The notes under the pieces are model-generated. The model searched no databases and was not told the DNA's origin. It was given only the letters and a program-made list of their open reading frames with translations. From Thalassospira sp. HF15 (GTDB taxonomy: Bacteria > Pseudomonadota > Alphaproteobacteria > Rhodospirillales > Thalassospiraceae), in NCBI RefSeq assembly GCF_011806525.1, contig NZ_JAAVKI010000003.1, positions 434,001 through 498,000 on the forward strand: a stretch of 64,000 bases of DNA. The letters run 5' to 3'. The translations under genes were made by a program, and so were the position numbers. Each line of letters opens with the position of its first letter. The stretch's first letter is position 1. This document shows positions 30,401 through 45,400 of the stretch, piece by piece.

Positions 30401-33400
30401 GTGTCATCGCCCGCCAGTGCATCGATATAGTCATCCTCGCTAGTGCCCAGCAGGACATCGTCAAACTGGGTCGGGCCGCCATCATTTTCGATGCCGACAA
30501 ACATATCGTACGAAACATCGTTCAGGCGCACACCGCGCAAGGTGACAGACCCCTGATCACCCAGATCAATAACCGTGTTGCCGTTTACTTCGGACAGAAG
30601 CGGGGCCAGATCCGACCAGGTGCTGATATCAAGCGCATCAAGCGAAATCTGATCGACGCTGGTGTTGAAGTCCGTGACGACCTTGTCACCAACCAGGCTG
30701 GTGACCTGAACAACGTCGGCACCCGAACCGGTGTGAATGACGTCATCGCCAACGCCACCATCAAGGGTATCGTTGCCCTGATCGCCATAAAGCGTGTCGT
30801 TGCCGGCACCACCGTCAAGGGTGTCATCACCGCGTTCGCCATGCAGCTTGTCGTTGCCTTCGCCACCCATCAGGGTATCGGCACCATCGCCAGTCCAGAT
30901 CGTGTCATTGCCTTCGCCGCCATCGACGGTGTCTTCGCTGATCTCGGCTTCGACATTGTCAAACGTGTCATTGCCGTCACCCAGATCAACCTCGTTGTTC
31001 TGGCTGTTGCCATAGACATAGTCGTCATGGGCGGATGCGATGACCTTTTCGAAGTTGGCAAGGATATCGCCAACCGCATCACCACCAAAGGCACGTCCGC
31101 CATCACCCGGATTGTGGGTGTGGGCATCGGTATCACCGAGGAAGATTTCAACGCCTTCGTCGGATCCTTCGTAGCTGATGGTGTCACGGCCATCGCCGCC
31201 ATCAAGATAGTCGCCACCGGCACCACCTTCGATGGTGTCATCACCGGCACCACCGAGCAGGGTGTTATCACCGCTTGATCCGGTCAGAACATCGTCACCA
31301 TCCGATCCGATGACGTTTTCGATGTTGCTGATGGTGTCCGAACCGGTTTCAGCCGAGGTCGCGGTTCCGGCCGACAGATCAACCGTCGCACCATTGGCGG
31401 CCGTCATATCAAGGGTATCTTCGCCGTCGCCACCATCAAGCGTGTCGTCGCCAGCAGCCGCTTTCAGGGTATCGTCACCGGCACCAGCATCGACAACGTC
31501 ATCGCCCGCGCCATCATCAATGACGTCGGCACCGTCGCCTGCAGCAATCGTATTGTTGGCCGCATCGCCGGTAATGGTATCTGCCGCAGCACTGCCGATC
31601 ACATTTTCAAAGCCGGAGATGGTGTCATTGCCGGTTTCGGAACTGCTTGCCGTACCCGCAGACAGATCAACCGTGGCACCGCTGGTTGCTTCAGCCAGAT
31701 CAAGGGTATCGTCACCTTCACCACCGGCAAGGGTGTCATCGCCCGCACCTGCCATGACCGTATCATTGCCCGCACCGCCATCAACGAAGTCTGAACCGGC
31801 ACCGGCATCGATCACGTCGCTGCCTTCGCCGCCAGTGATGGTGTCATTGCCTTCGCCACCATCAAGGGTGTCGTCACCGGCACCGCCTTCAAGCACGTCA
31901 TCGCCAGCGCGGCCCGAAAGGATATCGTTGCCGAGCCCACCGGTCAGGGTGTTGTTATCGTCCGAACCGCTCAGCTGGTCGTTGCCATCAGAACCAACAA
32001 GGTTCTCGATGCTTGAAAGCTTGTCGGTTTCGCCAGCACCGACCTGTGCCGTGCCGGTTGCAAGGTCGGCATTTACCGCGCCATTTGCATCGCTGTAATC
32101 AGCAGTATCATTGCCATCGCCGCCGACCAGGGTGTCGTTACCGGCACCACCCGACAGCGTGTCATCACCGGCACCACCATCCAGGATGTTGGATTTGGCA
32201 TCACCGGAAATCGTGTCGTCATGATCGGAACCGGTGACATTTTCGACCTGATAGATCGCGTCACTACCGGCACCGCCGGTTGCAGTGTAGTTCGCCAGAT
32301 CGACATCAACGCCCGACGTCGCCTCGTCATACATGACGGTGTCTTCATCTGTGCCACCAACAATGGTGTCATTACCGACACCACCGCGCAGGGTGTCTTC
32401 GCCAGCACCGCCAAGCAGCGTGTCATCGCCAACGCCGCCTTCGACGATATCGTCGCCGTAACCACCATCGACATAGTCACTACCGGCACCACCATGCAGA
32501 TTGTCATGGCCAAGTTCGCCATTGATGGTGTCATCGCCTTCGTTACCCCAAAGGGTATCTGAGCCCGAACCACCATTGATGGTGACGTCACCGTAAGAAA
32601 TTGTGTCGCTGGTCAGGTCGACAACATCATCACCGGCACCGGCATTAATGACTTCGACCCCGTCAAGACGCGCACCATCGGCCGTCTGTTCATCAACAGT
32701 TGTTTCAAAGCTGATCGAGCGGACGAAATAGTCACTGCTGTCAGAGCCCGAAGAGCCATTGGCGTAAGGTTCGCTTTCGAACGCGATATAGCGGAACTCG
32801 ACCGGGTTGCCGCTGCCATCGGTCGCATTGATGGTCGCCGTGCCGACACCGTTGCTGGTGTAGTCAATCGTAGTGTCATCAAGCGTGCCCGAAGCAACAA
32901 GGTTGCCATCCGCATCAAAGGCCTGCCACGAACCGATCTCGCCGCCGCCTTCGCCAGCCATCAGGTTGGAAACCTGAACCGTGGCGGTATTTGCGTCTGC
33001 ACCAAGGTCGACAACGACCGCTTCGCTTTCGCCAGACTGGGCATCATGGTTGATCTGGCCACCGGCAGGGCTGCCACCGTCATTGCCAATACCGTTGCCG
33101 TCGAAATTGACGGTGTCATCGGCAGCCGCAAGGTTCAGCTTGCCATCGCCATCAACATAGGACGTGCCGAAGTCAAAGGCATAAAGGTTGGCATCCGACC
33201 AGGCCGCCTGCATATCAGCGGAACTTGCAGAATCTGTCAGGCCAAGGGTGCGGGTTTCAGTCGTCGGCGTTGTGGTCTGGCCATCGCCAAGCTTCGAACC
33301 ATCCAGCACCAGCGCATCACCGCCATCAGACATATCAAGGGTGTCATCACCCTCGCCACCGATGAAGGTATCGTCGGAGATGTTCTTGCCGCTGATGTCG

Positions 33401-36400
33401 GCAACATCGCCTGTGCCATCTACGCCCGGGCTACCGGTGTTTTCGGTGGTATCGCCGCTGGTCGCGGTTTCGTCAGCTTCGAAGTTCAGAACGTCGTCGC
33501 CCGCACCACCGTCAAGAGTATCATCCCCGGCACCGCCGCTGAGTTCGTCATTGTCGGCACCACCCGTTAGTGCGTCGTCGCCTTCGCCGCCCGACAACGT
33601 ATCGTTGCCAGCACCGCCATCAAGACTGTCATTGCCGGTAGCACCGTAAAGGGTGTCAGCACCCTCATTGCCCAGCAACGTGTCATCGCCGGCACCACCG
33701 GAAACCGTATCGTCACCGGCAAGGGCATCGATGGTGTCATCATCATCGGTGCCACTGAGGGTATCGTCATTTGGCGTTGCGCCATCGGTGATGTTGGTGA
33801 AGTCATCGGCACTGAGTTCACTTAGACCAATACCGACAAGGGTCACCGTGCCGCCCGCCGGCAGGTTCAGGACCGCATTGCCTTCGCCATTTTCACTGAG
33901 CAACGGTACAAGGTCGCCCCAGTTTTCAATGCCAAGATCATCAATCGAGATTTTGTCTTCGCCGCGGGTAAAGTCGCTGACGACATCATCATCGGTGCCA
34001 TCGGCAAAGATGAAGGTATCGGCACCAGCCCCACCGGCAACCGTATCATCCCCCGAACCACCGTCGATGGTGTCATCCCCGGCACCTGCATCGATGACGT
34101 TATCGCCGTTCGAACCGGTAATCTGGTCATTACCGGCACCGGTCGTGACATTTTCGATGTTCGAGAACTGATCATCACCGGTTTCAGCGGAGCTTGCCGT
34201 ACCCGCACCAAGATCGACAACCGCATCACCCGATGCGTTGGTCATATCAAGGGTATCGGTACCATCGCCACCATCAAGGCTGTCATTGCCAGCACCCGCG
34301 ATGACCGTATCGTTCCCGGCACCTGCCATGACAAGGTCACTGCCAGCGCCATCGGAAACAACGTCGTTACCCGCACCGGCATCAATCAGGTCGATGCCAT
34401 CGCCACCATCAATGGTGTCGGCGCCGTCACCCGTCGAAAGGGTGTCATCGGCGCTACTTCCGGTAACGGTATCGTCACCGGCACCGGTGGTTACATTTTC
34501 AAATCCGGAAATGACATCATCGCCGGTTTCGCTGCTATTGGCGGTACCATTCTGCAGATTGACCGCAATGTCGGCGTCAACATCGGACATATCAAGCGTG
34601 TCAAAGCCGTCGCCACCCGAAAGCGTATCGTTGCCAGCACTGCCGACGACCGTGTCATTGCCGGCACCGGCATCAACAATGTCGTTGCCCGCACCGGCAT
34701 TGATGTGGTCATTGCCATCGCCACCGCTGATGCTGTCATTGCCTTCGTTGGTCCAGACGGTGTCATCACCGGTTCCGGCATCAACCGAAACATCGCCATA
34801 GGATTCAGTCTGGCTGGTCAGATCGACAACGTCGTCGCCAGCACCCGTGTCGATGACTTCGACATCGGAAATCGACGGTGTGTTCGATGCGTCTGCGTGA
34901 TCGTTATCCAGAATGATTGCATCACCAGCCGACGTCCCGACAAGGGTATCAACCCCTTCGCCACCGTCGAACTGGTCATCACTCAGGCCAAGACCTTCGA
35001 GGTCGGCAACTTCGCCGGTGCCATCAACACCCGGGCTACCGGCATGATCGGTTTCGTCCCCGGCCTGGCCAGTACGATCAGCTTCGAACTGAAGGACGTC
35101 GTCACCGTCACCACCATCAAGGGTGTCGGTACCTTCGCCACCGCCAAGCGTGTCGTTGCCGCCACCGCCAATAACGGTGTCATCGCCCGAACCACCACCG
35201 ACAGTATCATTGCCATCGCCGCCATCTACGGTGTCGTTACCGTCGCCACCATCGACCGTGTCGTTACCCGTACCGCCGCCGACTGTGTCATTACCGGTAC
35301 CACCGCCAACGGAGTCATTGCCATCGCCACCGTCAACGGTATCGTCGCCGTCACCGCCATCGACCGTGTCATCACCGCCGCCGCCGCCAACAGAATCATT
35401 GCCGGTACCACCATCAACGGAGTCATTACCTTCACCGCCGTCAACGGTATCGTCACCATCGCCACCGTCGACCGTGTCGTTGCCCGTGCCACCACCGACA
35501 GAGTCATTGCCGCTGCCACCGTCAACGGAATCATCGCCGTCACCGCCCTCGACGGTATCGTTGCCATCGCCGCCATCGACGCTATCATCACCGGCGCCAC
35601 CGTCGACAGAGTCATCGCCTTCACCACCGCCAAGGGTGTCTTCACCCGGGGTCCCGACATTGTCGATACCGGTGAAGTGATCCGGGGTCAGGTCTGCGAC
35701 CGACACACCCGACAGGGTTACCGTGCCACCGGAAGGCAGGGTAATGACCGCACCGTCAGGTCCGTCAGACAGCAGCGGTTGCAAATCGGTCCAGGCCGAG
35801 ATGCCCAAATCCGGCAGAGAAATTGCGTCAGATGTCAGATCGAAGTCACTGACAAGATCGGTGTCTGTGCCGTCTTCAAAGACGAAAGTATCGGCACCCG
35901 CGCCACCCGAAAGCGTATCATTGCCCGCACCGGCCGCGATGGTGTCATCCCCGGCACCGCCAGACAGAATGTCGTCACCAGCACCACCATCAAGGGTGTC
36001 GTTGCCCGCACCACCATCAATGACGTTGGCGTCATCGGAACCGGTAATAACGTCGGCGTCATCCGAGCCGGTTACATTTTCAAAGTTCGTGATGGAGTCC
36101 GATCCGGTATTGGCACCACTTGCCGTTCCGGCCGCAAGATCGACCGTAACACCACCGGTGGTGCCAGAAAGATCAAGCGTATCAACGCCATCGCCGCCAT
36201 CGATATCATCATTGCCGCCATCAAGGGTGACGGTGTCATTGCCGGCACCACCATCAATCGTGTTGTCCCCAGACGAACCGATGATGGTGTCTTCACCGTC
36301 GGTAGCAATAACATTTTCAAAGCCGGAGATACCGTCACTGCCGGTTGCATCGCTGCTTGCCGTACCTGCGCCAAGATCAATGGTCGCACCATCAGCAGAA

Positions 36401-39400
36401 GACATATCCAAGGTATCGTCGCCATCGCCACCGATCAGGATATCGTCGCCTGCGCCAGCTGCGATGGTGTCGTTGCCTTCGCCGCCGTCGATGGTGTCAG
36501 ATCCTTCGCCACCATCAAGGACGTCATTACCCGCACCGCCATCAAGGGTGTCGTTCCCGGCACCGCCATTGATATTGTCGGCACCGTCGCCGCCCAGCAG
36601 GACGTCATCACCATCGTTTGACCAGATGGTGTCATCACCCGCACCACCATCAACCGTCACATCGCCATAGGAATGGGTGTTGCTGGTCAGATCGACAACG
36701 TCATTGCCGTCACCGGCATCAATGTTTTCGATATCAACGATGGACGGATTGGCCGCACCGTTTTCATGATCACGATCAAGAATGATTGCATCGTCACCGG
36801 AACCGGCAACCAGCGTATCATTGCCTTCGCCGCCAACGAAGCTGTCATCAGAAAGGTTCTTGCCCGAAATATCGGCAACATCGCCCGTCCCGTCGGTGGT
36901 CGGGCTACCGACATGATCGGTGGTTTCACCATCTGCGGCAACGCTGTCACCTTCAAACGACAGGACGTCATCACCGGCACCGCCATCCACAAGGTCGGCA
37001 CCATCGCCACCGGCAAGCGTATCGTTGCCCGCACCGCCTGAAAGGGTGTCGTTACCAGCGCCACCAGCAAGGATGTTGTCACCGGTCGACCCGGTCAGGG
37101 TGTCATCACCGGCACCACCGGTCGCACCTTCGATACCATCAAGGGTATCGGTGCCATCGCTCGCCACCCCTGTACCATTTTCAAGATCGACAACCACACC
37201 ATCGGTCTGGTCGGCGTAATCAACGATATCGTCTCCCTCGCCACCGATCAGGGTGTCATTACCCGCACCGCCCGAAAGCGTGTCATTGCCCGCACCGCCA
37301 TCAATGACGTTATCAAACGCATTGCCTGCCAGCGTGTCATCATGATCGGAGCCGGTCAGGGTCTCGAAACCGTCAATGGTGTCATTTCCAGCACCACCGG
37401 TTGCGGTACCTGCATCAAGGTCGACATTCACACCTTCTTCAGCACCTTCGTAGGACAGAACGTCTTCGCCCTCGCCACCGATCAGGGTGTCATCGCCCCC
37501 ATTGCCAAAGACCGTGTCATTACCTGCGCCACCGTCAAGAATGTTGGCGTTTTCATCACCGACCAGAACATCATCACCATTACCACCGGTAACGTTTTCA
37601 ATGCTTTCAAGGGTGTCGTTGCCTGCATCCCCTGTCGCGGTGCCCGCACCCAGATCAACGGTGACACCGTCAGTGGTATCGGAATAATCGGCGGTATCAT
37701 TGCCTTCGCCACCGCGTAGCGTATCGTCGCCTGCGCCACCGATCAGGGTGTCATTACCTTCGTCGCCATAGATATCATCATCGCCGGCCTGACCATCGAC
37801 GATGTCGTCGCTTTCAAGGGCGTGGATTTCATCACTGATCTGGCTGCCGGTGATATCGTCTTCGAACTCGGTGCCAAAGATGGCGTCATAACCAAAGAAG
37901 TTTTTCTGACCAAGATCGTCAACCGAAACACCTTCAAGGGTGATGCTGTCGCCATCGCCAAGGGTGATGACCGCATTACCGTTTTCGTCATCGGCCATCT
38001 GGTCGCGCAGGGCTGCGTAATCCTCGATCCCGTAGGCCGACAGATCGATGATGTCTTTGGCAACATCAAAGTCGGTTACGGTGTCATTGCCGCTGCCAGG
38101 TTCGAGAACGATCAGGTCTTCGCCTTCGCCGGTGATCAGGACATCATCGCCATCCCCACCGACCAGGGTATCGTCGCCCGATCCGCCATCAAGGGTGTTG
38201 ACCCCGTCACTGCCGACCAGTGTATCGGTATAGTCAGTGCCAACAACGCGTTCGAAGTTCCGAACGATGTCGTCACCCCCGCCGCCAGTTGCGTATTCCT
38301 TGACCAGATCGACTGTGACACCGGAATCGACATTCGAATAATCGACGGTATCAAGATCGCCAGCGCCACCATCAAGGATGTCGTCGCCTGCATCACCATA
38401 AACCCAATCATCGCCAGACCCGGCTTCGACAATATCATCGCCTTCACCACCGGTGATGGTGTCATTGCCCGCTTCACCCAGAAGGATGTCGCCACCGACA
38501 CCGCCGCTGATGATGTCATCGCCCGCACCACCGCTGATTTCGTCGATGCCTTCGCCGCCATCAATGACGTCGTTGCCGGCGCCAGCATTGATCGCGTCAC
38601 CGCCAGCCCCGCCGGAAATGGTGTTGCTGTTCTCGTCACCGGAAATCTTGTCGTTAAAGTCGGAACCAACGACGCCTTCGATGTCGGTCAGGATGTCGTT
38701 GCCGTCACCGGTTGCTGTCCCTGCCGCCAGATTAACGCTAACGCCCTGGGTCGCATTGCTGTAATCGGCGGTATCGGAACCTTCACCGCCATCAAGCACG
38801 TCATCACCTGCACCACCGACAAAAGTGTCATCACCATCAAGGCCGGTCAGGGTATTGTTTTCGTCATTACCCGACAGCGTATCGTCAAACAGGGTACCTG
38901 TTACGTTTTCGATACCTTCAAGGACATCATCGCCATCGCCACCGGTAACTGTGCCAGCCTCAAGATCGGCCTCAATCCCGGCACCTTCGGTCGCGTAATC
39001 TGCGGTATCGTTGCCGTCACCACCGCGCAGAACATCCGATCCGGAATTGCCAACCAGCGTATCGTTTCCGGTACCACCATCGATGGTGTCATTGCCCTCG
39101 CCACCGATCAGACGGTCGTTTCCGGCGCCGCCATCAACGGTGTCATCGCCTTCACGGGCATTGATGATGTCATCGCCACTGCCGCCGATCATGTCGTCGG
39201 CATTTTCGGAACCAAGGCGGACATCAACACCGATGAAATTGTCGGCAGTCAGTTGCGATGGGGTAACCCCTTGCAGGGTAATGGTATCTCCACTTTCAAA
39301 CGTGATGGTCACATCGCCATTGGCGTCCGTGCCAAACATGTTTTCAAGAGCGCCATATCCGGCAACATTGAAGCTGGTCAGGTCGATGGTGTCGGCATCG

Positions 39401-42400
39401 GGGTTGAAATCCGTAATGGTATCGCTGCCGCCACCCGGATTGAAGACAACCTGATCCGAACCGCTTCCAAGCGTCAGGGTATCGTTGCCGGCACCGGCAT
39501 CGAAGGTGTCATCGCCAGCGCCACCGATAAAGGTATCGCTTTGACCGCCACCGATGAAGGTATCACTAAAGTCAGAGCCCTCGATGGCTTCGATGCCTTC
39601 GAGCGTATCGGTACCGGTTGCTGTACCGGAAACGGTATTGTTGCTGGTATCAACTGTGACCGCGGCCTCAGAGTCGACATAGCTTGCAGTATCAACGCCC
39701 TCGCCACCGATCAGGTGGTCATCCCCTTCGCCGGACAGAAGCGTGTCATTGCCTGCGCCACCATCCAGCGTGTCGGAACCCGCACCACCCGATATGGTGT
39801 CGTTGCCCGCGCCGCCTTCGACCAGGTCATCGCCGCTGCCTGATGAAATGACGTCATTACCTTCGCCGCCAAGAACGGTATCGGCACCATCCCCGGTATC
39901 GATAACATCATCGCCCGCACCGCCATCAACGAGATCGAAACCTTCACCAGTGGTGATGACGTCGTCGCCTTCGCCACCTTCAACTGTGTTGTCGCCGTTT
40001 CCGGCATTGATAACGTTGCCAGCATCATCACCAATGATCACGTCATTGCCGTCACCGGTCGTAACATTTTCAATATTGGTAAAGGTGTCGGTATCGCTGC
40101 CATCGGTCGCGGTACCGTTGGTGAAATCAACGGTCTGGTCACTGGAAAGGTCGCCAAGATCAAGGGTATCGTTGCCCGTGCCACCATCGATGGTGTCACT
40201 GCCCGCACCGCCGCGCAGCGTATCGTTTCCGGCGCCCCCCAGAAGGACGTCGTCACCTGCGCGACCATCAAGAACATCATTGCCGGCCTCACCCGAAAGG
40301 GTGTTGCGACCCGCGTCACCACGCAGGGTGTCTGCGCTGGCTGAACCGACAATGTTTTCAAAGTTCGAAATCGTATCGCCGGTGCTGGTTGCACCGGTCT
40401 GAAGGTCAACCGAAACACCGGACTCACCAGTGAACGAAAGGGTATCTTCACCCTCTCCGCCATCAAGGATATCGGTGCCAGCGCCGCCAGAAATTGTATC
40501 GTTGCCCGAACCACCTTCGATGACGTCGTTACCGGCACCACCGGTTACGCTGTCGTCGCCGTCTCCGGCAAGAATGGTGTCGTTTTTGCTGCCACCCGTG
40601 ATGACATCATCGTGGTCGGATGCAATGATCTGTTCGATGCCGCTGAAGGTATCGGTGCCGGTATCTTCGCCGGTTGCAGTGTTGGTCGCCAGATTGATGT
40701 CCAGACTCGATGCCGCGTCGGAATAATTCAGAGTGTCGGCACCCTCGCCACCAATATAGGTGTCATTGCCGAGTTCACCGACAAAGCTGTCATCGCCTTC
40801 GCCGCCATCAAGAACATCATCGCCCGCACCACCGGTCAGCATGTCATTGCCGGCACCACCATTGATAGTGTTGTCGGCTTCGTTGCCGGTGATTGTGTCG
40901 TCAAATTCGGTCCCGGTGACGTTTTCGAACCCGGAAAGCGTATCGTTGCCACCTGCACCGGTTGCGGTTCCGGCAGAAAGATCGATGTTCTGAGCACCGC
41001 TTGCTCCGGAATAATCAAGGGTATCGGTCCCTTCGCCACCCGAAAGGGTGTCATCGCCGGCACCGCCCGCGATCAGGTCATTGCCGCCACGGCCATCAAT
41101 GGTATCGTCACCAGCACCACCCGAAAGGGTGTTTGCCGCATCCGAACCACCAATGCTGTCATCGGCATCCGAGCCAATCACATCTTCAATGTTGCTTAGC
41201 TGATCGGTACCGTCTGCCTTGTTGGTCGAACCTGCTTCAAGGTCAACATCAACACCGGTTTCACTGTTGCTGTAATCAACAACGTCCTGACCAGCACCGC
41301 CGTCGATCACGTCATTCCCGGCGCTGCCTGTGATGGTGTCGTCGCCCGCACCGGTCAAAATAGTGTTGTCTACGTCCGACCCGGTAATGGCATCATTCAG
41401 CCCTGATCCAACAACGTTTTCAACATTGAGAACCGTATCGCCGGTGTCTTGGTCAGTTTCACCTGTTGCCAGATCAAGGTTAACCCCGGCTTCTGCATCA
41501 GAGTAATCGACGGTGTCAACACCGTCGCCACCATCAATCAGGTCGCTGCCCAAACCGCCATTCAGCGTATCGTTACCCGCACCACCAAGAAGGGTGTCAT
41601 TGCCACCACCGCCGGACAGGGTGTCATCGCCATCTTCACCAGAGAGGACGTTGGCGGACAGATTACCCGTGATGGTATCGTCATAATCCGAACCGCTCAG
41701 ATTCTCGATACCCTCAATCTGGTCAGTGCCAAGACCGCTGACGGTGCCAGCACCAAGATCAGCAGTAATTCCGCCGGTCGCATTACCATAGTCGACGGTA
41801 TCAATACCTGAACCACCACGCAGCACGTCATTGCCACTGCTTGCAATCAGGCTATCGTTGCCTGCGCCAGCATCAATCGTGTTGTCGTCACCGTCGCCAG
41901 CCAGTGTATCCGCATGGGCCGAACCGGTAATATTTTCGATGCTTTCAAGGGTATCTTCGCCTGCTGCACCACTTGCTGTTTGCCCGGCCAGATCAACGTT
42001 AACACCGCCTTCGGCATTGGCGTAGCTTACCGTGTCATTGCCTGCACCGCCCGACAGAGTGTCATCTCCGCCAAGGCCTTCAAGGACATCATCGCCTTCG
42101 CCACCTTGAAGAACGTTGTCAGCGTCAGAACCGGTCAGCGTATCATTGCCCGCACCGGCAACGATGTTTTCAACATTCCGAATCTGGTCATTGCTATCAG
42201 GTCCCGTGGCCGTTCCGGTCCCGAGATTAACATTGATGTCCGCGATCTCATCGGAATAGTCGACAGTATCGACACCGTCACCACCATCAAGGATGTCGTT
42301 GCCTTCGCCACCGATCAGGGTGTCGTCACCTGTACCGCCAAAGATACTGTCATCGCCTTCAAGACCATCAATAATGTCATTGCCATCAAGGCCCGACATG

Positions 42401-45400
42401 GTGTCCTGACCGTCGGTCCCCGACATGCTTTCATCACCGGACGTTCCGACAATGTCGCGCACGCCGATGAAGTTGTCAGCTGTGATGTCATCCTTGCTGA
42501 CACCTTCAAGCACCATGGATGTACCTTCACCGAAATCGATGACAAGGTCACCGTTTTCGTTTTCGGACATCATTTCATAGAGATCGCCATAGGTATCAAC
42601 ACCAAGGGCCGTAATATCAATCTGGTCTTCGCCAATGGAGAAGTCGGTTACGGTATCTGCACCGTCATCTGGTCCGACAATATATACGTCGGCACCCGTA
42701 CCACCGGTCAGAGTGTCATCACCAGCACCACCTGTGATGGTATCCGAACCACTACCAGCATTGATGATATTATCGCTATCATCGCCGATAATGGTGTCGG
42801 CCTGGCCGGAGCCAACGACGTTTTCAACACCACTGATGGTATCGGTACCATTTGCGCTGGTTGCCGTCCCTGCGGCCAGATCAATGGAAACCGCGCCCTG
42901 GCCTTCGTAGTCGACGGTGTCGTTCCCTTCACCACCCTTGATGGTGTCATCGCCAGCGCCACCAAACAACAGATCGTCACCGGCACCACCATCAAGGATG
43001 TCATCACCAGCACCACCGCTCAGGGTGTTATTGGCGTCATCGCCAATCAGGGTATCGTCATGATCAGAACCCTGAACGTTTTCGATGCTTTCAAGGGTGT
43101 CGTTGCCTGCGGCTCCGCTTGTGGTCCCCTCAGAAAGATCAACCGTCACCGAACCGTCTGAATCGCTGTAATCAGCTTTATCTGTGCCTGATCCACCGAC
43201 AAGGGTGTCATCACCTTCACCACCGGAAAGGATATCATCACCAGCCCCACCGAGGACCGCGTCATCCCCCGCACCGCCAGAAATGACGTCGTTACCAGCA
43301 CCACCGATCAAGGTATTCGCGCCAGTGTCACCTGCAATAACATCATCCTGGTTAGACCCAGTGACATTTTCGATGTTCGTCAGAGTGTCTTCACTACCAA
43401 CACCTCCCGTACCGGCTTCAAGATCAACCTGAACCCCGCTGCTGGAGGTGTAATCGACAGTATCTTCACCCGCACCACCGTCAATAACGTCTTCGCCAAC
43501 ACCACCGGTGATCGTATCGTCACCATCGTTGCCGAAAATGGTGTCGTCACCGGAACCACCATGAATGATGTCGTTGCCCGCAAGACCGTCAATGATTTCA
43601 GCAGACGATGACCCCTGCAGGGTGTCGTCACTTTCAGTCGCGCCAAGCGTTTCAAGATCAACAAAGTTATCGGCAGTCAAATCTTCCGGCGATACACCAT
43701 TCAACGTCATGGTGTTCTCATTGAGAGTGATTACCGCATTGCCGTCATAATCGGTGCTGATCATTTTCTTGAGAGCTTCAAAATTCGGAATATTGAAGCC
43801 AACAAGATCAATCTTGTCTTCCGCCGGACTGAAATCGGTTATGACCGTGTCGTCGGTTCGGGTGCTAAAGACAAAGGTATCAGCACCTTCACCACCCGAC
43901 ACCAAATCTTGGCCCGCACCAGCGTCAATGGTGTCGTCACCGGCACCACCTTCGATGGTATTGTCGGTCGTAGATCCGGTCAGCACATCATCATAATCGG
44001 ACCCGATAACGTTTTCGACAGACGCCAGCGTGTCATCGCCATCCGCGCCAGATGCTGTTCCAGAGGCAAGATCAACACTTACACCGCCCGATGCGTCCCC
44101 GTAGGTAACGGTATCCGATCCAAGACCACCATCAATCGTGTCATTGCCTGCACCGCCCACCATAGTGTCAGAACCGGCACCGCCACTGAGAACATCATCC
44201 CCGCCACGGCCATCAAGAATATCGTCGCCTAATGCGCCTTCTAGAGTGTTAGCAGTTTCATCCCCGGCCATTGTATCGTCATACGAGGACCCAGTTACAT
44301 TCTCGAAATTGGCGATCGTATCTGTGGCATCTGCGGTTTTAGCCTGACCTGTCCCAAGGTCCACATCGACACCACCGGTGGTCCCTTGATAGCTCAGCGT
44401 GTCATTACCATCACCGCCATCAAGCTCATCACTGCCATCGCCACCATTGATGGTGTCATCACCCGCACCACCAGTGATGTTATCAGCGCCAGTTCCGCCG
44501 GTGACCAAATCGTTGCCGTCACCACCATCAATCGTATCGTTACCCGCACCACCGGAGACCGTGTCGTCACCGGCTTTTGCGGTGATGACGTCGCTACGGT
44601 CTGTACCGTTTAGGACATCTTTCTCCTCGGTACCTTCAAGTGAGCGGATACCTTTGAAGTTGGCATAGGTCAGACTGTCGGGATTAACACCTTCAAGGGT
44701 AATCAACGCGTCACCGACCGTGATCGTGGCATTGCCTGCAGCATCTTCACCAATAAAGTCGGCGACATCAGAAAACAGTTCAAGACCATCAATTCCCTGG
44801 ATATCAATGATATCGTTAAGCGGATTGAAGTCCGTCACAATGTCGTTGCCACTGTCAGGCGTGACAATAAAGGTGTCTGCACCCGATCCACCGCTCAGCG
44901 TGTCGTCACCGCCGCGACCATCAATGGTGTCGTTACCATCCCCCGCCATAAAGACGTCGTCACCACTGCTACCGAGCATGGTGTCCTCGGTCGAGGTCCC
45001 CTCGATTTCCTCGAAACCGGAAATCGTATCAGTGAAATTGTTGCCGGTAACAGTTCCGTCTTCCAGGTCTACTGTGACACCAGCACCCAGATCTTCTGCG
45101 CCGGAATTATAGCTCAGCGTATCATTGCCATCGCCACCAACCAGAGTGTCATCACCCGCACTACCATAAACAGTGTCGTCACCTGCACCGGTATCAATCA
45201 GGTTAGTGTCGCCGCTGGTATAGACGATATCATCCCCAGATCCGGTAACAACGTTTTCAAAACCGGAAATCGTATCATTGCCATCGCCGGTGGCTGCGCC
45301 ATCCGCAAGATCGACGGTAACACCACCGTCTACACCGGTGTAATCGACGGTGTCATTACCTTCGCCACCAAACAAAACGTCATTGCCACCGCCACCCGAA

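Noticed and set aside
28957..31278. 773-codon plus-strand frame opposite the RTX gene
   Set aside because: It is an antisense shadow: the 27-bp repeats lack stops in this frame, and the protein is monotonous (VIA, TTI, GVIT words) without domain character. The same applies to 34705-36621 and 37822-39843.
35110..35650. Regular short repeats that might suggest a CRISPR array
   Set aside because: Units are contiguous 27-mers in frame encoding RTX nonapeptides, with no unique spacers and no cas genes.
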